Assembly: GCF_001704415.2 (NCBI RefSeq)
Contig: NC_030823.1
Span: forward strand, 69,874,458 to 69,938,457
DNA length: 64,000 nt
Direction of reading: 5' to 3'
From: Capra hircus
Lineage: Eukaryota > Chordata > Mammalia > Artiodactyla > Bovidae
Numbering within the stretch: the first letter of the stretch is position 1; every line of letters starts with the position of its first letter. Position numbers and translations under genes: made by a program. The notes beneath the pieces were generated by a model. It searched no databases. It had not been told where the DNA came from and worked only from the letters and a program-made list of their open reading frames with translations. Shown here piece by piece: positions 58,355 through 64,000 of the stretch.

Positions 58355-58950
58355 TAAAAAAAACTGAGATATAATTTACATACCACAAAAATCTACCACT
58401 TTAAAGTACACAATTCAGTGGTTTTTAATACATTCACAAGGTTTTGCAACCATCACCACTATCTAATTCCAGAAAATTGTCATTGCTGAAAAAGAAACTC
58501 TGTACCCAGTAAGCAAGTGTTGAGTCATATCAGTCATGTCTGACTCTTTGCGACCCTGAGGACTATAGCTTGCCAGGCTCCTCTGTCCATGGCATTCTCC
58601 AAGCAAGAATACTGAAGTGGGTTGCCATGCCCTCCTCCAGGGAATCTTCCTGGGCCAGGGATCGAACCCTTATCTCCTGCGGCTCCTGCATGGCAGGTGG
58701 ACTCTTTATCACTGAGCTGCCAGGGAAGCCCGTACCCAGTAAGTAGTCACTCTTCATTCCCTTCTCCTCCCAGCTCCTGTCAATCACTAATCTACTCTCT
58801 CCATCTCTATGGATTTGCCTCTTCTGGATATTTTAAGTCAAGGAGTCATGCAGTATGTAGCCTTTTGTGTCCAGCGTCTAGTTAGCACACGGTCGAGGTT
58901 CATCCGTGCTGTAGCATGCGTCAGTACCTGTTCCTTTTCTAAGTCTCTTC
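58355..58950 (-). mobile_element. Old L1 (L1M type) 3' region split by Bov-tA
   Basis: Antisense: GAGATATAATTTACATACCA, GTACACAATTCAGTGGTTTT, CTATGGATTTGCCTCTTCTG, CATCCGTGCTGTAGCATG. The Bov-tA at 58514-58731 interrupts it cleanly. Confidence 0.87.
58514..58731 (-). mobile_element. Bov-tA SINE nested in an old L1, with target duplication
   Basis: An antisense copy flanked by GTACCCAGTAAG at 58502-58513 and 58732-58743. The L1 text continues without loss across the site. Confidence 0.95.
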
Positions 58951-59642
58951 TGGGCATGCTGGACGGTGACGCCTGTGTGCTCACGAACACCTGCTCTCCA
59001 GCAGCCACTTGGGAGATGTGCCTCGCAGCGGCTACCTCTGCCCTCTGTGTGGATGCTGTTTCTCATGCCTCGGGTCTGTCTTCCAGTTCTTTGAATGGGA
59101 AACCCCTAAAACATCAAATAGCATTCAGTTCCCATCAGCCCTGCCCTCTTAGAACTGGAGCCATATCCTGTTCAGACTTGGGGAAATGGAACCCTGTATA
59201 CACGTCTCTGGCTCTTTCCCACTTACTGTATGTACAAAAGAAAATGAAGGTGGTACCTGCTGGATTGTTGGTGTGACGGAAAGAAATGTATACACTTAGG
59301 GAAACTGATTTCATGAAGTTCCAGGTGACAAAGTTGATGATCAACACAGTGTCCAAGTTTGATAAGCCAGGGGTTCAGACTAATGCATTTCTCACCCTGG
59401 ATTCTGGAAGGGCCTCTCCCTGGCAACTGCAATGGGTCTTCTTTCATCTTTTTTGAAGCACAGAACCCAAAGAAACAGGGAACTGAGTAGCTGTAAAGAC
59501 AATTACTTTTAGGACTCCGGTGAAGTCTGTCTATTGATCGATTAATCAGTCAATCAATATGTGATTTCTCTGTCAACAAATACTGGGTCTTAGCACCATG
59601 CTACGTGATAATATGTACTAGCTTCTGATACATTTGTGGAAG

Positions 59643-59850
59643 AGCTTTCCCGGTAGCTCAGTGGTAAAGAATCCACTTGCAATGCAGGAGACACAGGCTC
59701 AATCCCTGGGTCGGGAAGATCCCCTGGAGGAGGGCATGGCAACCCATTCCAATATTCTTGCCTGGAGAATCCCATTGACGTAGTAGCCTGGTGGGCTACA
59801 GCTCATGGGGTTGCAAAGAGTCAGATACTGACTGAGCATGAACGCACACA
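59643..59850 (+). mobile_element. Bov-tA SINE
   Basis: A copy with TTTGTGGAA on both sides (59633-59641 and about 59852-59860). Confidence 0.9.
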
Positions 59851-60145
59851 TGTTTGTGGAAAAAGAGGATAAAAAAGAAGAGAAGATAGCAGAACCTGTG
59901 TGTTTTTTCACTCCCAGGAGTCAGCACCTGCGTTGCTATGTCAAAGGGCTGCTCTCAGGCCTCAGGGTGGCCTTGGCCTGGGCTCTCTGCAGGCTGAAGG
60001 GCCTGCAGTCTACACACCTGGGGAGCGGTCCTCGACCAGGAACTGACAGGGGCGGGCCACAGTGACCGAGTTCTCTGACTGACTTGGGCATGTCAAGTCC
60101 AGACATCTTTATTTTTCCATTTTCTCAGCTACTTTGCTCACATCC

Positions 60146-60270
60146 CGAGGATCCCCTGGAGGAAGGAATGGCAACCCGCTCCAGTATTCTTGTCCGGAGT
60201 GGACAGAGGAGCCTGGAGGGCTATAGTTCATGGGGTTGCAGACAGTCAGACACAACTGAGCAGCTAACAC
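60146..60270 (+). mobile_element. Bov-A SINE fragment
   Basis: GGATCCCCTGGAGGAAGGAA to ACACAACTGAGCAGCTAAC. Confidence 0.88.
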
Positions 60271-60989
60271 CTTTTTTCCAAGGTATAAAGACTAAATCAA
60301 TGGATATAGAAGATTTTGAAGAAACATACTCACAAATATAAAAAATTATTTTAAAAAATAGCTTTTGACTTTTTTAAAAAAGGGAATCTTGGGCAACTAA
60401 GGGGGGATGTCTCAAAGAATGAGGCCAAGAATGTCCCCTTGAGTCCTCAGTGGGGTCTGCGTCTTACCATGACCCCAGAGCTGGCACGTGACCATGCATT
60501 CATTAACCCACCACCAGAAGCCTGTTTATACCTTCCAGCAGGGCTAATCCATAAATGTCCATGAGAAATTAACATGTGTTACAGTATTATTAACTAAAGT
60601 ACAGACTTTATTCAAATTTCACAAAATTTTATGCTAATGTCCATTATGTGTTTTCATTCCTTACTCGATTCCCCTTTGCATTTAAATTGTATTGAGCAGC
60701 TTCAGTTGCATGCAACAATTCTGACAAATTCTCTTTTAATTTTTATTCTTACAGATATTTTCTAATTTTCCGTATTATGGTTTCTTAGATATACCCGTCA
60801 TTTAAAAGTGGACATTCAATTTTCAAATACATAGGGTTTTTAAAGTATCTTTCATATTAATTTATCATTTTGATATTAATTTCTCATTTAAATGCTTTCT
60901 TCTCTACAATCAGTTTTTTAACTTTATTGAGGCTTTCAATGGCCAAGTCAAAGATCTCTCTTGATAAATGTCCAATTATACTTGGAAAT

Positions 60990-61342
60990 ATGTGGGTTAT
61001 TTTCAAATATCTTTTGATATTGATTTCTAACATAATTCCACAGTGGAAAAAGAACAGATTGTGTGATTTCAATACATTTAGATCATGACATTTTTGCACC
61101 TTCTTTTATGTCCCTGGATATGTCCTAGTGTCTCCTGGTTTATAGTCTATGGGAACTTGAGTAGAATTTATATCCTGCTACTGGGTGAAAATTGTATAAA
61201 TCTTAATTATGTTGAATTGATTCATAGTGTTTTTCACATCTACTATAGCCTTCTACTTTTCTGTCTATTCATTCTATTAGTTTTTGAGAGTTTGATATTG
61301 AAACTCCGACTAAAAATCTTAGTTTATCTACTTAAAAATTAA
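60990..61342 (-). mobile_element. Old L1 ORF2 fragment
   Basis: Antisense ORF2-like text including ATTCCACAGTGGAAAAAGA, GGGAACTTGAGTAGAATTTA and TATTGAAACTCCGACTA. It may extend left to about 60700. Confidence 0.7.
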
Positions 61343-62041
61343 TTTATAATATGTAGTGGAACTATATGTAACTTTGTTCTGCATTTCCCAAGCCTCCTGT
61401 AAATGTGCTATCATTCTTTAATAATTTAAAAAAATAAAAAAGAAAGAAAAAATATAAAGGTCCATGAGGAGCCCCAGCAGAATTAAGAATAGGGAGAGAA
61501 GGCAAAAGAGGAATAGAAAAAAGGGCGAGGGGAAAATGGGGGAAAGTGGATGGGAGAGGACAGGTGGATAGGGAACAGATGAAGAAGTAGGGATAAAGGA
61601 AAGAGAGGGGACTGAGTGGATCGTGCAGGAGGGTGATGGGCCCCGTTGGCAGCTGCTCCTGTAACGACCACATCCCACGTCCTGGGCTCCCCAGGCACTG
61701 GGGCTGCGGTGGAGGCCCCATTTGCCACGCCCAACCCTTCTCTCACTCTCTGGCTACCTTTCCAAATTTTTTGAGGAGGAAACAATGTTTGGGAGGGTCT
61801 CTAAGGTAATCTGACCTTGACCCCTCCTAGACCTCCTGCAGGCCTTGGGCAGAAGGTAGCCAGGAGAGTCAGGAAGCAAAGGCCCAGATCCGCTGGCAAA
61901 CAGAGGGCCCTCAGTGAGCATGCCAGCCTGTAAATTGTCCTTTTGTTTTGCAGGCTTTACAGAACACGGTTTTATTTCATGTGACTGTGCTATTTCAGGA
62001 GGAATAAATATTGCCGGCGGTCTGTTTCAAAGGCTAGTGAC
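61343..62041. other. Intergenic stretch, purine-rich tract then GC-rich block
   Basis: Holds the purine tract (61484-61616) and a GC-richer block (61620-61760); no element recognised. Confidence 0.5.
61484..61616 (+). repeat. Purine-rich tract
   Basis: About 130 bp, overwhelmingly A and G on the plus strand, with GGGGAAAATGGGGGAAAG inside. Confidence 0.75.
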
Positions 62042-62185
62042 CTGAAATGGTTTTTTGGGGTTTTTTCCCCCCTTTTCTTTTCCATTTGAATTATCTCCAA
62101 GAGACAGGTCTGCCCCAACATCGTGCAGTTTTAATTCCTTGGCTTTTAGTTCTAACTTTCTCTTTTTGTCTCGTGACATGCTGGA
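62042..62185 (-). other. Candidate lysine-rich exon, unidentified
   Basis: On the minus strand a pyrimidine-rich tract ending TTTGCCAG precedes an open segment of exactly 48 codons, ending CAG followed by GTCACT. The frame stays open upstream to an ATG at 62392 and downstream to a stop at 62029-62027 (121 codons in all). The peptide includes MSRDKKRKLELKAKELKLHD and is Lys/Asp-rich. I do not recognise it. It is not part of any repeat I could identify and lies about 35 kb upstream of PPP2R5A on the same strand. The donor is weak (GTCACT). It would not join PPP2R5A exon 2 in coding phase, because the exon ends in phase 0 while exon 1 ends in phase 1. Confidence 0.2.
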
Positions 62186-62821
62186 CTGGCAAACAAAAGG
62201 GAGAAAGATACGAGATAAAGCCGTGAAGAGCTGACCGAGGCCCAAGGAAAAGAGGGGGGAGACGTCCAGGCTGCAACCCGGAAGAGGGCATGGAGCCACT
62301 GACTCTCTGTTGCCTTCGCTGCTTCCGGAGCTGTTGTTGGACCTGTAATTACAGCCTCTTTCCTCTGATTTCCTCTGTGAAAATAGCAACATTCAGACTA
62401 AGTGCCGAGTAGAAAAAGGCACTACACAAAGGATCAGGGATTTATAAATACAGTTAAAATCACAGGATTGTTACCCCCACGGTTTAGGTCTCTGAAAGGC
62501 AGGTTGGGAAGAGGGAGAGGGCACAGCTCTTGAAACTTAAGTCCTAAAATACTCAGGTGTGTCTCTCTGGGGGCCTTGTCAAGGAAGATTCACCACAGTC
62601 TTTTTTTCCACTGGATGTCAGTCATTATAAAAAGGAATGTCCCTGATGAGGTACATACCATTTTCCAGATTTTTATTTTGATGTTTTTAAGATTCTCACT
62701 CACCTTCTAGTTTTTCAGTCTCTTTTCAAACTCATTATCTCAAAGGAGAGGGTGGAGGTAATCCTTGTCTCGTTAAATACCTCCCAGTCTTCTGGGACCT
62801 GCTTTTCCTTTTATCATTTTT
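62186..62821. other. Intergenic unique stretch next to the candidate exon
   Basis: No repeat recognised. It includes the upstream open frame of the candidate exon up to 62392. Confidence 0.45.
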
Positions 62822-62945
62822 GTTTTGTTTTGTTTTTACTTTGTGGCCCCATCATGCGGCATGTAGGATTTTAGTTCCCTGACCCAGGAATCGAACTCAT
62901 GCCCCGCTTGCGATGGAAGAGTGGAGTCTTAACTATTGGAAGTCT
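62822..62945 (-). mobile_element. tRNA-derived SINE (CHR-2 type)
   Basis: Antisense; a T/G-rich tail, GCGGCATGTAGGATTTTAG, then GAGTCTTAACTATTGG. Confidence 0.8.
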
Positions 62946-63269
62946 GCTTTTCCTTCTAGACAACAATGTGTTCCTGCTGGCACTATCATGTTTTTACATG
63001 ACCCATCACCCTGGTCATGGCTCACCTACACTGGCCCTCCTATGGGATTTCTTAACCTGGGATGAGGAAAAATTATCAGGAAAGTTCATCTCTGGTGAAA
63101 AAGGCTATCACAAGGAAATATGGACACGGAAAGTGGAGCCAGCCTGTGCCATGAAAGAGAACGAAGCAACCAGGAGAGAGAACCAGAGACAAAAGGCAGA
63201 GACAAAGGCCTGGCCCTGAAGTCCTTAGTTCTAGCAGTTCTTAAATCCATGTATCCCTAAGCTTTGGAG

Positions 63270-63690
63270 AGGATGAGATGGTTGGATGGCATCACCGTCT
63301 TGACAGACATGAATTTGAGCAAGCTCTGGAAGTTGGTCATAGAGAAGGTGATGGCACCCCACTCCAGTACTCTTGCCTGGAAAATCCGATGGATGGAGGA
63401 GCCTGGTAGGCTGCAGTCCATGGGGTTGTGAAGAGTCAGACACGACTGAGGGACTTCACTTTCACTTTTCACTCTCATGCATTGGAGAAGGAAATGTCAA
63501 CCCACTCCAGTGTTCTTGCTTGGAGAATCCCAGGGACGGCGGAGCCTGCTGGGCTGCCGTCCATGGGGTCACACAGAGTCAGACACGACTGAAGTAACTT
63601 AGCAGCAGCAGCAGGGAAGCCTGGTGGGCTGCAGTCCATGGGGTCGCAAAGAGTCGGACACGACTAAGTGACTGAACTGACTGAAGCTTT
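63270..63690 (+). mobile_element. ART2A 3' fragment split by a Bov-A2 SINE
   Basis: The 5' part is 63270-63339 (GAGGATGAGATGGTTGGATG onward) and the 3' part about 63614-63690 (GGAAGCCTGGTGGGCTGCAG to the ACTGAACTGACTG end). A Bov-A2 lies between them. About ten bases of the ART2A consensus appear lost at the junction. Confidence 0.88.
63340..63613 (+). mobile_element. Bov-A2 SINE nested in ART2A
   Basis: Dimer of two Bov-A monomers joined by CACTTTCACTTTTCACTCTC and ending in a (CAG)n tail, the standard Bov-A2 structure. It sits inside an ART2A fragment. Confidence 0.93.
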
Positions 63691-64000
63691 GCTTAGTTTA
63701 GATACTCAACTTCCCCTGAATCCCATGAACTAATATATTCCCTTTTTTGTCTAAACTTGTTCCTGTGAGGCTTCTGGTGTGTGCAACTGAAAAGCCTTGA
63801 CTAATATGGCTAGATGCCAAGAATTCTCTAGGGAAGTTGACAAAGAAATGTTATCAGTGCAGCTTCTCAAAGTTAGTTTCACAAAGGGTTAAGAGCAACA
63901 TTTATAGTTTGCTGACTGAATTGCTGTCACTACCCTACTTCCCAGAGAGATAAATGGTGGGAAGATGACTGAAAATACCCTAAGCAGCATTTATAACTCA

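Overview
This is a mammalian, specifically ruminant (most likely bovid), genomic window. The diagnosis rests on its repeats: dozens of Bov-tA/Bov-A2 SINEs, a dozen BovB/ART2A (RTE-type) LINE copies ending in TTCAG/CTGAA tandem tails, bovine-type L1 3' ends, and one mariner MITE of the kind common in cattle. There is no bacterial, plasmid or phage content, no operon and no CRISPR array. Nothing in the sequence separates cattle from sheep, goat or other bovids.

One protein-coding gene is recognisable. The first coding exon of PPP2R5A (B56-alpha regulatory subunit of protein phosphatase 2A) lies on the minus strand at 26645-26834, inside a CpG island of roughly 26.5-28.3 kb. It ends in a clean splice donor (GTAGGTAAC on the minus strand). 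Positions 1-26644 are therefore intron 1, and exon 2 is beyond the left edge. Positions from about 28.3 kb to 64 kb are upstream intergenic sequence. The island carries GC boxes, four CCAAT boxes, several CRE/ATF-like sites, two alternating purine-pyrimidine (Z-DNA-prone) tracts and G-rich runs. It has no TATA box that I could identify.

Non-coding content: a U6 snRNA pseudogene (20518-20618, minus) with its ACAGAGA box damaged; a mariner MITE (46332-46411) that folds as a 38-bp hairpin with a 4-nt loop and resembles the source of the bovine miR-2284/2285 family; and several hAT-Charlie, MIR and L2 relics. The largest autonomous-element remnant is a BovB copy at about 47393-50150 (minus) with readable endonuclease and reverse-transcriptase segments. 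It is broken by an internal deletion and a changed catalytic position. Nested insertions are frequent, and for many SINEs I could read target-site duplications directly.

I did not find a convincing undescribed molecular system. The items most worth a second look are the MITE hairpin, a possible divergent spliced transcript from the PPP2R5A promoter (donor 27885, acceptor 28508, poly-A signal 28697), a frame-preserving lysine-rich candidate exon at 62042-62185, and the expanded Ser/Pro/Ala codon run in PPP2R5A exon 1.
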